Shown: positions 8,148 to 17,369, numbered from the stretch's first letter. The stretch is DNA of 64,000 bases from Oscillospiraceae bacterium (GCA_015064735.1 SVRP01000002.1:18591-82590); one strand, 5' to 3'. Numbers and translations are program-made. The notes: generated by a model not told the origin, from the letters alone.

Positions 8148-11100
8148 ATGAAAAGAATTTTATCATTGTTTCTTGCAGTGTTAATGGTAATGGCAATCGC
8201 AGTAACGGCGATACCTACAGCCTTCGCAGCAGGAAACACCACAGAAGGTGCTGACGATGCTTATTTCAAAATAGGCGATCAGTACTACACCACACTTAAG
8301 GCTGCCCTTACGGACGCAAAGGACGGCGACACTATCGAGATGCTTAAGAACTTCGATGACAGCACTACGGCAAATCTCGGTACGTATTCCAAAAACCTTA
8401 CCATTAACGGTAACGGATTTACTTACACTGCGAAGAAGAATACAAACGCGTATTGGTTCTACATCAGCGGTGGAAAGACTCTTACTATCAATAATCTTAA
8501 TCTGATAGCACAGAGTGGTGTAGGAATAAACGGAGCAGGTGGAACTATCAACCTCAATGACTGTAACTTCCTTACCACCCACAGAATGGCGATAAGAACC
8601 AGCGGCGCTAAGTACGCTGAGTTCAATCTTAACAACACCGTTCTTGAGATCAACAGCGATACCAACGCAAACGGCGCTCAGGCTGAGCCTCTCGTTTACC
8701 TTGACGGAACCGATTACAACATCCTTAACCTTACCGGTACCTCTAAGCTCATTAGAAGCACCAAGACCACCGGCAACCGTGGTAACTGCTCGATAATCAA
8801 CGTTGTAGGCGGCGCCGGATACGTCGAGATCAATCTTGGCTCTGAGGCTGAAATCGTAATGAATCAGGCAACCGGAGCAACCAACGCACCTATAGGTATT
8901 CACCACAACGCAGCCAACGTAGTTGCGCTCAATCTTGAGAACGGCTCTACCTTCAGAGTTAATTCCAAGATACAGACCGCGCCTGTTTTCCTTAGCGTGG
9001 AAAACAACGGAAAGGGCTATGCTGTAAACGATAAGGGTTGTAACTGGCTCGTTTCGGACGAATCGGCAGCTCCCACTACTACGTACCTGTCCGACCTCAC
9101 CACTTTTGAGGAGCTTGCTACTTCTCCTGAGACAGGTTATACCGCTTACACTACCGTAATTCCCGAAGCAAACAATTCCGACGATATTATCCGCTACTTT
9201 AACGGTACTTCTGTACTGTATACTTATGACCTTAAGGTTGCTATGAGCGGAGCAGTGAACGGCTCCTCTATTATCTTCCTCGGCGACGTTACCCAGAAGT
9301 CTGAAAACGGTATGTGCAGTACTTCCTCAAAGGCTGTTTCTTTCATAGGAAACGGATACACCCTTACGCTTAACGACAACACCGCGGGCGGAACCTTCCC
9401 CTTCCAGACGACAAAGAATACCACTATCGCGAACTTTGAAAAGATAGCTACAACTACCGGTGGACTTCAGGTACATAATGGAACTACCGTAGTAACCAAC
9501 ACCGTGATTGAATCGGGTAACAGAGCGGGCGCTAAGATGTCCGGTGGCGCAGGAACAAACGCTCACCTGATCGTTAAGGATGCTGAAATATGCACCAACG
9601 CAAGCGCGCCTAACACCGAGGCTGTAGTTATATTTGAAAATGCCGGAACATATACGCTTACTCTCAGAGAAGGCGCAGAGCTTCGCAGAAACAACCCCAG
9701 CAAAGGCAACGTTGAAAGTCAGGCATCTGTTCTCTATGCTGCAAATGCGGCCGGAAACTATACCATAAATATGGAGAGCGGCTCCAAGATGGCTACCGCG
9801 CCTATGTCCGGTAATGCGGCATGCTCTGTTATAGCGTTTAACAACACTGCGGGTAAGATGACAATAAACATGGAGGAGGGAGCATATCTCGTTTCCGAAT
9901 CCTCTGTACTTACCACTCTTCATTTCGTATATGCCAATGTTGGAGCAAAGATAAAGCTCAATGCTCCCGCAGACGCGTTCCTCGCAACTTCTGCAACAAC
10001 AACCGTACCGAACTATAACGAGGGTGCTGAGTACGGTGGATACACCGGCACGTTTGCAAAGAAAGAAACCTCTGACGTACCCGGTTACGACCAGTACGTT
10101 CTTACAAGAGGTAAGGCAAGCGCGAATAAGTTTAAGGTTGTAAACGCGTTCGGTGATACCGTATACGTTGATACAATGGCAAAGGTATTTGCGTTCTCCA
10201 CTGCAACCGTAACTATGCTTGAGGACGTGAACGAGAGCGGAAGCGGATATACCGTTGCTGCAGGCAAAAATATAACTCTTGACCTTAACGGTAAGAAGTA
10301 TACCAATACCGCTTCGAGCTATGTTATTGGTTCTATGAAGGGTAACCTTACCATTAAGAACGGTACCTTCAGTGTTAAGAGAGGTATTGTAGTTCAGGCA
10401 GGCGGCGTTCTTAACTTCGACGGCGCAACTGCATCCTCCACAGAAAGACCTCTTATTAAGCTCAACGGAGCAGGAACCACCACTGCTAATATCAACAACT
10501 CTAACCTTAGCATAAATGCAAACGGCGAGAACCTTATTCTTATAGAGCAAGGAACCGACGGCTTCCTTAACGTAACCGGCAACTCTGTTCTATCTCATGT
10601 TGGCGCGGCTGCAGGTCGTCCTAATTGTTCGGTAATCACCGTTCAGCAGAATAATGTTACAGACGCGGACGTTGACGCGACCATCACAATCGGAGCGGGC
10701 GCAAAGCTTCACTCCGCATACGCTTTGGACAACAGTAACAAGACCAACGCGGGAGCTTGTATTCTTGATATGACCTACGGTAAGATTGATATAATTCTTG
10801 AAAAGGATTCTATCCTTGCAATCGACCGTAAGTTTGCGGCAGAGACGTACTTCATCTGGGAATCCAGAACTAGCGGTTCTTCTACTAACGCAGATACCGG
10901 TGTTACAACCACCAAGAACGGTAAGACGACTATTACCGACAAGGGAGCTATTTACTCCGCAAATGCAACCGCATTGGCTAACGGTGTACATTTCCCCGCA
11001 ATCGCAAAGAGCGGTGAAACCCAGATGGGCTTCCTTGGCAGCGACGGTAAGTTTTATCACACAGGTAAGAACGTTGCTACAGCAGAGGAAACCGTAACCT

Positions 11101-13289
11101 TCTCGCCCATATACTATGGCACAGACGACTTTGGATTGGTATACGGTGCATCACTCCGTACGATCAAGAACGAGATTGGAATACGTTTTTCCGGATATTT
11201 TTCGGATTTACTTAAGAATACTTTAGGAAACAACGTTACGTTTGGAATGGCAATAGCTCCCGGAAAAACTACAGCCGATGACCCTGTTGCAAATACCTCG
11301 AATCTCTTCGTAAAGAGTACTAAAAATCAAACAAAACGTACCATTGCAGGAAAAACATACGAAAATGTATATCATGTAGCAGTAATTTATCCCTATAATT
11401 TTGAGACCCTAAACGAGGCTACAAAGACTAATGCATATTTTCTTTCCCTTGCAACCCGTGCGTATTTTGAGATAACCTATGCTGACGGATCAACTGTAAA
11501 GTATTACACAACGCTTACATCGGATAATATTCGTTGTATGGCACAGATCGCTCAGAATCTCGATGACACAGGAGAAACTAACGACGTAATAACAGACATT
11601 GTAAATACAATCCAAACGACAAACGTTGAAAAGTATTATAACTATTTAATCAAAAACGGCACCGGTGTGGGGGTTGTATATCCTTCAGGTGCATCTGATG
11701 AAGTAATGGCTGCCGCAAACAAGATTGCTGCGAAGCTTGGTGTAACTGCAAAGGTTGCAGGTACATACAATGCAAACACAGTTGAGATAGTGGTGGGCAA
11801 TGTAAACTATACTGAGGTTACGTCTCTTACTTCGGCACTCGGATATTTTGAGGGTGCGGTTAAAGTATCGGGTAAGAAGGTAGTCGTTGCCGGATATGAT
11901 GATACATGTATTGCTCTTGCTGCAGATAAGCTCATTGCAAACATTTCTAAGAAGACTCTTTACAATGGAGACGTAATTATAAGCAAGACCTACGAAGAGC
12001 ATGTTTCTTCAAATACAACGGTATCCGAGCTTCCCAGAATTTCCGGATATACTCTTGATATGGTAGATACCGCAGACAACTGTTATATGCTTGAGCTTGG
12101 AACTTCATCTTCTGCTACAAGTGGAAAGTTCAGTACGTTCAAAATGGCTCTTGAAAATGACGGATATAGCCTTTACGCGTATAAGACTATAGAAAAGAAC
12201 AGTTACTACACCTACACTAACGGTAAGGTTATTGTAACCTTGTTGTCCTTTACTCCTTCATCAAGTACTCAGTATACACACAGGCTTCTTGTTGAACCTT
12301 ATGAAAAGGGAAAGCTTCCTACTAAGGTTGCGGACAATAAGTATACTCCCATAAGCGGACTTGAATCTACTATAACTCAGGTAGGTTTGTGGTATGCAAG
12401 TCCCAGCAAGCCCCTTATAGATCCTCCCAATAGTGAAGGAAGAGAATTCTACAACTACTTTAACGGAATGAGCTATGTGATTCGTCTTGCTGATGGAAGC
12501 TTTATTGTTGTGGACGGTGGACACAATAACCCCGTTTCTATACAGAATCTTTACGATATTCTTAAGAAACAGGCACCCAATCCTGACAATATTGTGGTAG
12601 CAGCATGGTTCTTATCTCATAATCATGATGACCATATCGGATTTTTCTCCGGATTTGCAAGTAAGTTTAATGATATTACCGTTGAAAGATTTGTCTATAA
12701 TTTCCCTGCGGGATCAGCAAGTAAAAATTTCACCGACAATGTAATCAAGTACTATCCCGAAGCATCTATAATCAAGGCGCACCCCGGACAGGAATTCAAT
12801 ATCCGAAACGCAAAGATAACTATGCTCTATACAGCAGATGTGTATACCAAAGAAACGATGACAGATACGAATAACGCGTCTATTGTATGGAAGATGGAGC
12901 TTAACGGTAAGACCTTTATGTGTCTTGGTGATTACTCTGAAAGCGGTGATACTTTGATGAAACTTTATACTGCAACTACATTGAAGAGCGATATCGTACA
13001 GGTTGCTCACCACGGTATAAGCGGTATGTCAAATGACGTGTATGTGAAGATAGCTCCCGAATACGCATTCTGGCCGGTAGCTAACTTCCAACTTGATTGG
13101 AACGGTATTGGCGGAAATAAACCCATCGACCTTACTCAGGGTTCAAAGTATACCATGAACAAATACATTCTTGATATGCCCGATGAAAAGGTATTTGTTG
13201 CACGTGATGATGTAGCCGTAATGACTATCAGCGGTGGAAAAGTAACCACTAATGTCTACGATACTGTTTCTGCGTACGTTAATAATTAA
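8148..13289 (+). CDS. Giant secreted beta-helix protein with C-terminal metallo-hydrolase
   Basis: 1713 residues with a cleavable signal peptide ending in AFA-AG. Three successive right-handed beta-helix-like modules (about 30-345, 346-655, 656-985) are rich in short Asn/Thr/Gly repeats such as LTINNLNL and start with motifs like DGDTIEMLKNF. A linker domain at about 990-1160 (GIRFSGYFSD) recurs at the end of the beta-helix protein at 13733. Residues about 1165-1285 and 1290-1390 repeat the two accessory modules of the gene at 6286. A ComEC-like metallo-beta-lactamase domain follows (about 1437-1687) with metal site HNHDDH at 1491-1496 and VQVAHHG. The metal-binding His and Asp residues are all kept. 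The beta-helix part probably binds or presents at a polysaccharide or surface; this is inference. The RBS AAGGAGA at 8134-8140 fixes the start. No LPXTG motif or S-layer domain is seen, so the attachment mode is unclear. Confidence 0.85.
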   Translation: MKRILSLFLAVLMVMAIAVTAIPTAFAAGNTTEGADDAYFKIGDQYYTTLKAALTDAKDGDTIEMLKNFDDSTTANLGTYSKNLTINGNGFTYTAKKNTNAYWFYISGGKTLTINNLNLIAQSGVGINGAGGTINLNDCNFLTTHRMAIRTSGAKYAEFNLNNTVLEINSDTNANGAQAEPLVYLDGTDYNILNLTGTSKLIRSTKTTGNRGNCSIINVVGGAGYVEINLGSEAEIVMNQATGATNAPIGIHHNAANVVALNLENGSTFRVNSKIQTAPVFLSVENNGKGYAVNDKGCNWLVSDESAAPTTTYLSDLTTFEELATSPETGYTAYTTVIPEANNSDDIIRYFNGTSVLYTYDLKVAMSGAVNGSSIIFLGDVTQKSENGMCSTSSKAVSFIGNGYTLTLNDNTAGGTFPFQTTKNTTIANFEKIATTTGGLQVHNGTTVVTNTVIESGNRAGAKMSGGAGTNAHLIVKDAEICTNASAPNTEAVVIFENAGTYTLTLREGAELRRNNPSKGNVESQASVLYAANAAGNYTINMESGSKMATAPMSGNAACSVIAFNNTAGKMTINMEEGAYLVSESSVLTTLHFVYANVGAKIKLNAPADAFLATSATTTVPNYNEGAEYGGYTGTFAKKETSDVPGYDQYVLTRGKASANKFKVVNAFGDTVYVDTMAKVFAFSTATVTMLEDVNESGSGYTVAAGKNITLDLNGKKYTNTASSYVIGSMKGNLTIKNGTFSVKRGIVVQAGGVLNFDGATASSTERPLIKLNGAGTTTANINNSNLSINANGENLILIEQGTDGFLNVTGNSVLSHVGAAAGRPNCSVITVQQNNVTDADVDATITIGAGAKLHSAYALDNSNKTNAGACILDMTYGKIDIILEKDSILAIDRKFAAETYFIWESRTSGSSTNADTGVTTTKNGKTTITDKGAIYSANATALANGVHFPAIAKSGETQMGFLGSDGKFYHTGKNVATAEETVTFSPIYYGTDDFGLVYGASLRTIKNEIGIRFSGYFSDLLKNTLGNNVTFGMAIAPGKTTADDPVANTSNLFVKSTKNQTKRTIAGKTYENVYHVAVIYPYNFETLNEATKTNAYFLSLATRAYFEITYADGSTVKYYTTLTSDNIRCMAQIAQNLDDTGETNDVITDIVNTIQTTNVEKYYNYLIKNGTGVGVVYPSGASDEVMAAANKIAAKLGVTAKVAGTYNANTVEIVVGNVNYTEVTSLTSALGYFEGAVKVSGKKVVVAGYDDTCIALAADKLIANISKKTLYNGDVIISKTYEEHVSSNTTVSELPRISGYTLDMVDTADNCYMLELGTSSSATSGKFSTFKMALENDGYSLYAYKTIEKNSYYTYTNGKVIVTLLSFTPSSSTQYTHRLLVEPYEKGKLPTKVADNKYTPISGLESTITQVGLWYASPSKPLIDPPNSEGREFYNYFNGMSYVIRLADGSFIVVDGGHNNPVSIQNLYDILKKQAPNPDNIVVAAWFLSHNHDDHIGFFSGFASKFNDITVERFVYNFPAGSASKNFTDNVIKYYPEASIIKAHPGQEFNIRNAKITMLYTADVYTKETMTDTNNASIVWKMELNGKTFMCLGDYSESGDTLMKLYTATTLKSDIVQVAHHGISGMSNDVYVKIAPEYAFWPVANFQLDWNGIGGNKPIDLTQGSKYTMNKYILDMPDEKVFVARDDVAVMTISGGKVTTNVYDTVSAYVNN

Positions 13290-13364
13290 AACTCGTAAGT
13301 AGTTCATAGAAATCATTAAAGTAGTAATTTTGACACATTTGCAACAAATTAAGGCGGTATCAAT

Positions 13365-13646
13365 ATGAAAAAGATATTGGTTTGTTTACTTATCCTTTGC
13401 TTGGTTTCGACAATCGTTTGCGCGTGCGAAAGCAGAGATAATACTGAAACTAATAATGACGGGTCAATCACAGTAGATGGCGATTCCAATTCTTCCGATG
13501 ACGGTGGAACAAATGATTCTGATACGTATGGAGAATCTAACAGCTCCTCTGACGACGGAAGCTCCGATTCCTCGGATACTGAAGCGGTTGATTATGATGA
13601 TACTGCAACCGCGCTTCCAAATTGGTTTGAAAAAACCGAAGCATAA
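13365..13646 (+). CDS. Small acidic lipoprotein, copy 1
   Basis: 93 residues: a lipoprotein signal peptide ending in IVCAC (Cys21), then almost only a Ser/Asp/Asn/Gly-rich flexible tail, and a short C-terminal end LPNWFEKTEA. No globular domain is visible. It is a paralogue of the gene at 16252; the coding bases for the signal peptide are nearly identical over about 27 nt, so the duplication is recent. It follows the giant beta-helix gene by 75 bases with RBS AAGGCGG. It could be a surface spacer or anchor or a peptide precursor; nothing in the sequence decides this. Confidence 0.75.
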   Translation: MKKILVCLLILCLVSTIVCACESRDNTETNNDGSITVDGDSNSSDDGGTNDSDTYGESNSSSDDGSSDSSDTEAVDYDDTATALPNWFEKTEA

Positions 13647-13659
13647 TAATTTTTAAAGA

Positions 13660-13698
13660 AAATTGCTTGTATTTGTGTAATACAAGTGCAAGCAATTT
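13660..13698 (+). terminator. Hairpin between small lipoprotein and beta-helix gene
   Basis: AAATTGCTTG pairs with CAAGCAATTT around an inner stem (TTGTATT with AATACAA). Only a weak T tract follows (CTAATAAAAAC), so this may be an attenuator or an RNA-processing or stability element rather than a full terminator. Confidence 0.5.
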
Positions 13699-13732
13699 CT
13701 AATAAAAACAAAAAGAAAGGAACTTATAGCTT

Positions 13733-16231
13733 ATGAAAAAGTATTTATCACTCTTTCTTGCTATCGTAATGGTTTTAACCATTGCAATCCCCGTATTTGC
13801 GGCTGACGAGAATAGCCCGTTCAAAATAGGAGATATCTATTATGACACTCTTCTCGAAGCTGTAGCTGCGGCAGAAGACGGCGACACCATCGAAATGCTC
13901 AAGGATTACACGATGGACGGTGTAACCCAGAACCAGATTAAAATCACAAAGAGCATTACCATTGATGGAGGTAACCACACGTTAACCTTCAATGCCAGCG
14001 CGGCTAACGTATTCCCAATATTGGTTGATGCTGCCGGAAAAGTAGTAACAATTCAGAACTTTGCGGAAATTACGTCTTCCGGTGGCGGTATTTCGGTTGG
14101 AAACGGTACTCTTAACCTTAACGGCGTTACCGTAACAGGTAAGGGACGTGCTGCTGTTAAAACTCAGAATGGTAGCGCTGCAAAGGCTATCAACGTTGAA
14201 AATTCTACTATCAGAATGGCGCTTGACGCAGGTAAGACCGAGGCTACCATGATCCTCTCCGGAGGTCAGGCATCTACTCTTACTCTCGGAAACGGCGCAG
14301 TTGTTGAAAAGGCAAGTAAGGCTAATAGCGCGACAATGTCTCAGTCCTCGGTTATCTACTTCCTGGATAACGGTGCTCACTCTATCGTGATGAACTCCGG
14401 CTCCAAGATAATCGCAAAGCAGGCAGTTGACCACAACGCAACTACCGTTATCGGACTTGCCGATGCTAAAGGCGCAAACGCTATTACGATAAATGAAGGC
14501 GCGCATTTTGTCGTAGAAACTTCGATTCCTACCGTATATTTCCTTAGCTCCAACGTTGGTGGTAATACGACTATTACCGCTCATGATAATGCCTTCCTTG
14601 TTAAAGAAGACCTGACCCCCACTCTTCCCGGTTATACCGCGGATATGACACACGGTGGAACGGCATACAACTGGGAGGAGAGCACTTCTTCCGTTGCCGG
14701 ATATAAGGCTTACAAGATGGTTGAAAATACCAACGTTGATTATAACTTTGAAATTATAAAAGGCGAGGATTCTGCTAATTTCGCGGGTTCATTGAAGGAC
14801 GCGCTTAATCTCTCTACCGACGGTTCAACAATCAAGTTCCTTAAGGACTACACAAACGCTGATGTAGGAATAACCCTTTCCGGTAAGAGCATTACGGTTG
14901 ACCTTAACAACTTTAAGCTCGGAAACTCCAACGGCAGCAACTATTTTATTACTTCCCTTAAGTCCGGTCTTACCTTTAAGAACGGTACTGTTGAGACCAT
15001 TCGCGGAATTGTTGTTCAGGATGGCGGACATCTTGCGTTTGAAAACGTAACCGCTACTGCTATTCAAAACGGTTCTAGTGAAAGACCTATGGTTAAGCTC
15101 AGTGGAAAGGGCGCAACCAGGCTTACTGTAAACAATGCTACTCTTGAATTGAAGGGCACCAACGGTGAATCCTTGATTCTTTGCGAGCATGGAACTACCG
15201 CTACTATTAATGTTACCGGAAACTCTGTAATTAAGTACAGCGGTAACGTTAAGGGTAATGACCAAAACCACGTTGCGATAGCTGTTCAGAAGGGTAACAC
15301 CGACGGTACTAGCCTTACACTCAATGTAGGTGCAGGCTCCAGCCTTGTTGCTGCTCATATTGGCAATGCAGACAGAGCGGGAAAGATAGCTGCTATTATT
15401 GCTGACCAGACTAACGGAACAATTACCGTTAACCTCGAAGCAGGCGCAACTCTTAAGGCTGACCGTACTCTCGGTGCAGACAACGTAACTAAGACCGCGT
15501 TCATTAATCAGGTTGGTTCTTTGGGCCTTGAGGGTGAAAACTTTGTTAATGACAACGGAGCAAACTGGGTAATCAGCGCTGACGTTGCAAAGCAGGGAAT
15601 TGCTCTTCCCGCAAACGTATTTGGTTACAAGATAGGCGACAATATCGTTAATCTTGCAGAAGGAAACGTATACAAGAATGAAGCAGCTACCGAGGCTGTA
15701 ACAATTTCTGCTATATTCTACTCCTTCAAGCCCGAAATGATCAAGGGTGCAGCTATGAGACTTGAGCTTCCTTTCGGTCTCAGATTCGGCGCAACTATCA
15801 GTGCTGATGAATTTGAAGCGATAAAAGTTCTTGATCCTAACGCTGAGGTTGGATTTGTAGTTGCTAAGAAGGGCGACGCAGGCTCTAAATTTGATACTGC
15901 CACTATGATGGAAAGTAAATATAAGTTCATGCCTGCTACTACCGTTGTAAACGCTGATGGTACCGTAACCTTTGAGACTAACGTATATATTGGCGAGGAT
16001 AGCGTAATTACTTCCGCTGATAAGTCCGGCTTCAAGACAAACGTTGCTGCAAAGGCGTACGTTAAGGCTACCATCGGAGGTCAGGAAGTATACTACTTTG
16101 CGGATTACAGCATGGCTGAAAACAGCCGTTCCTTGTACAACGTTGCTCAGTCCTACGTGGCAGACACTGTAGACGGTTCTACCGAAAACATTGTTGCTAA
16201 CTACATCATCGCTGTTAGCGAAGCAAAATAA
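13733..16231 (+). CDS. Secreted beta-helix protein, paralogue lacking the hydrolase
   Basis: 832 residues with a signal peptide ending VFA-AD. Two beta-helix-like modules (about 30-335 and 336-655) start with motifs close to those of the 8148 product (FKIGDIYYDTL, DGDTIEMLKDY) and carry short repeats such as LNLNGVTV. The C-terminal domain (about 656-832, LPFGLRFGATIS) is homologous to the linker domain of the 8148 product, but the gene stops before any metallo-beta-lactamase module. It therefore looks like the non-catalytic partner of the giant protein. RBS GAAAGGA lies 11 bases before the ATG. A second small acidic lipoprotein gene follows within 20 bases. The function is unknown; surface adhesion or glycan binding is plausible for such helices. 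Confidence 0.82.
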   Translation: MKKYLSLFLAIVMVLTIAIPVFAADENSPFKIGDIYYDTLLEAVAAAEDGDTIEMLKDYTMDGVTQNQIKITKSITIDGGNHTLTFNASAANVFPILVDAAGKVVTIQNFAEITSSGGGISVGNGTLNLNGVTVTGKGRAAVKTQNGSAAKAINVENSTIRMALDAGKTEATMILSGGQASTLTLGNGAVVEKASKANSATMSQSSVIYFLDNGAHSIVMNSGSKIIAKQAVDHNATTVIGLADAKGANAITINEGAHFVVETSIPTVYFLSSNVGGNTTITAHDNAFLVKEDLTPTLPGYTADMTHGGTAYNWEESTSSVAGYKAYKMVENTNVDYNFEIIKGEDSANFAGSLKDALNLSTDGSTIKFLKDYTNADVGITLSGKSITVDLNNFKLGNSNGSNYFITSLKSGLTFKNGTVETIRGIVVQDGGHLAFENVTATAIQNGSSERPMVKLSGKGATRLTVNNATLELKGTNGESLILCEHGTTATINVTGNSVIKYSGNVKGNDQNHVAIAVQKGNTDGTSLTLNVGAGSSLVAAHIGNADRAGKIAAIIADQTNGTITVNLEAGATLKADRTLGADNVTKTAFINQVGSLGLEGENFVNDNGANWVISADVAKQGIALPANVFGYKIGDNIVNLAEGNVYKNEAATEAVTISAIFYSFKPEMIKGAAMRLELPFGLRFGATISADEFEAIKVLDPNAEVGFVVAKKGDAGSKFDTATMMESKYKFMPATTVVNADGTVTFETNVYIGEDSVITSADKSGFKTNVAAKAYVKATIGGQEVYYFADYSMAENSRSLYNVAQSYVADTVDGSTENIVANYIIAVSEAK

Positions 16232-16251
16232 GAAAGGTTAGGTAATTGAAT

Positions 16252-16548
16252 ATGAAAAAATTATTAGCTTGTTTACTTATCCTTTGCTTGGTTTCTGCAA
16301 TCATATGCGCATGCGGCAAAAAGGATAATACCGAAACTAATAACGATGGTACAACTACATTGGCAGACGATTCTTCCAATATCGGTACTGATGACTCTGA
16401 TTCCGTTAGCGGAGATGATTCTTCTGACCTCGGCGGAGATGATTCTTCCAGCTCGGAAGAGTCCTCTGAGAAGCCTATTCCCGATATCTCCAAGGAGCCC
16501 GTTTCTCCTAACCCCGATGAGGACGGAAAGTGGTCTAACCCCTATTAA
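16252..16548 (+). CDS. Small acidic lipoprotein, copy 2
   Basis: 98 residues from the ATG at 16252: signal peptide with lipobox IICAC (Cys21), then a Ser/Asp/Gly-rich tail and a proline-rich end (VSPNPDEDGKWSNPY). The ORF track begins six bases earlier at a TTG. That TTG has better spacing to AAAGG, but the paralogue at 13365 begins at the MKK, so I prefer the ATG. It repeats the order beta-helix gene then small lipoprotein seen at 8148/13365, suggesting the two genes work as a pair. No domain is recognised. Confidence 0.72.
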   Translation: MKKLLACLLILCLVSAIICACGKKDNTETNNDGTTTLADDSSNIGTDDSDSVSGDDSSDLGGDDSSSSEESSEKPIPDISKEPVSPNPDEDGKWSNPY

Positions 16549-16591
16549 TAACGCTACGCTTTTAAGCGTACAAGCAACTGAATAACACTTT

Positions 16592-16636
16592 AGCCGCTCT
16601 TATTATCGTTCTTCGATGGTAAGAGCGGCTTTTGTC
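16592..16636 (+). terminator. Terminator closing the secreted-protein block
   Basis: AGCCGCTCTTA pairs with TAAGAGCGGCT around a short loop and is followed by TTTTGTCGTATTTTT. A smaller hairpin (TACGCTT-TT-AAGCGTA) lies just before it. The remainder of 16549-16701 holds only AT-rich sequence without further features. Confidence 0.88.
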
Positions 16637-16701
16637 GTATTTTTGGACAATTTAATGCGAAATAATTTTTAAATTTTTGGCACGATTATAATTATTTTCT
16701 G

Positions 16702-16730
16702 TTGACTTTATTGTCGCATTATGTTATAAT
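16702..16730 (+). promoter_or_regulatory. Sigma-A promoter of the purine operon
   Basis: TTGACT at 16702-16707 and TATAAT at 16725-16730 have a 17-base spacer. Transcription would begin near 16737, just before the riboswitch aptamer. Confidence 0.85.
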
Positions 16731-16746
16731 TATTTTGTAGTTTTAT

Positions 16747-16826
16747 GGGCGCTTTACAACCGGCGGATTTTGTGGAAATAACCACGGTGGGAGTTGAGCG
16801 CAATAACGCCGACCGCCTGGGCAAAC
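16747..16826 (+). ncRNA. ZTP (pfl) riboswitch aptamer
   Basis: The sequence carries the ZTP-class signature: the outer stem pairs GCGCT and CAAC with GTTG and AGCGC, an inner hairpin GTGG-AAATAA-CCAC, a GGGAG stretch, then GCCGACCGCCTGGGCA. GGCGG near 16762 can pair with CCGCC near 16814, the expected pseudoknot. This class binds ZMP/ZTP (AICAR phosphates), which rise when 10-formyl-tetrahydrofolate is short, and it turns on purine or folate genes. The call is from memory of the consensus; a covariance search would settle it. Confidence 0.87.
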
Positions 16827-16858
16827 CTGTTTGTGTAGGATAGGTTTGCCTATATTTT
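16819..16858 (+). terminator. Riboswitch expression-platform terminator
   Basis: GGCAAACCT (16819-16827) pairs with AGGTTTGCC (16842-16850), followed by TATATTTTGTTT. The 5' arm begins inside the conserved GGGCA of the aptamer, so ligand binding and terminator formation exclude each other. Ligand would therefore favour read-through into purE. Confidence 0.83.
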
Positions 16859-16874
16859 GTTTATGGAGGATTTT

Positions 16875-17369
16875 ATGAAAAAGATCGGTATTATCATGGG
16901 AAGCGACAGCGACCTTCCAATCGTTCAAAAGGCAATTGACGTTCTTAAGGAGTTTGAGGTACCCTTTGAGGTTCACGTTTTTTCCGCGCACAGAACGCCC
17001 GTTGAAGCGAAGGACTTTTCAGCTAACGCAAGAGCTAACGGCTTTGGCGCTATCATAGCTGCGGCAGGTATGGCAGCTCATCTTGCGGGGGCGGTTGCGG
17101 CAAATACCACTTTGCCTGTAATAGGTATTCCCGTAAGCTCTAAAAATCTCGGCGGCATGGAGGCTCTCCTTTCTACCGTTCAAATGCCCTCGGGTATTCC
17201 CGTTGCGACCGTTGCGATCGACGGCGCGGCAAATGCGGCTCTTCTCGCAATTGAGATGCTTGCAATAACCGATGGTACCCTTGCTGCTAAGCTCGATGCA
17301 AAGCGCGCCAAGGCAACCGAGACGGTTCTTGAAAAGAACAGAAATATCGAGCTTCAATTTAACAAGTAA
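16875..17369 (+). CDS. purE: N5-carboxyaminoimidazole ribonucleotide mutase PurE
   Basis: PurE moves the carboxyl group of N5-CAIR to give CAIR in purine synthesis. MGSDSDLPIVQKA at the N-terminus and the SAHRTP loop with the catalytic His are typical. 164 residues fit the short bacterial form. The ATG at 16875 follows GGAGGA; the ORF track start at 16857 would lie before that site. No purK is seen in the window. With SDLPIV and the usual class I layout I favour the mutase, but some Clostridia use a class II carboxylase that takes CO2 directly, and lack of a neighbouring purK leaves this open. First gene of the ZTP-riboswitch operon. Confidence 0.95.
   Translation: MKKIGIIMGSDSDLPIVQKAIDVLKEFEVPFEVHVFSAHRTPVEAKDFSANARANGFGAIIAAAGMAAHLAGAVAANTTLPVIGIPVSSKNLGGMEALLSTVQMPSGIPVATVAIDGAANAALLAIEMLAITDGTLAAKLDAKRAKATETVLEKNRNIELQFNK

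Noticed and set aside
9327-10550. 407-residue minus-strand ORF in the giant beta-helix gene
   Set aside because: Cys/Ser-rich shadow of Asn/Thr/Gly-rich coding repeats; no start signals.
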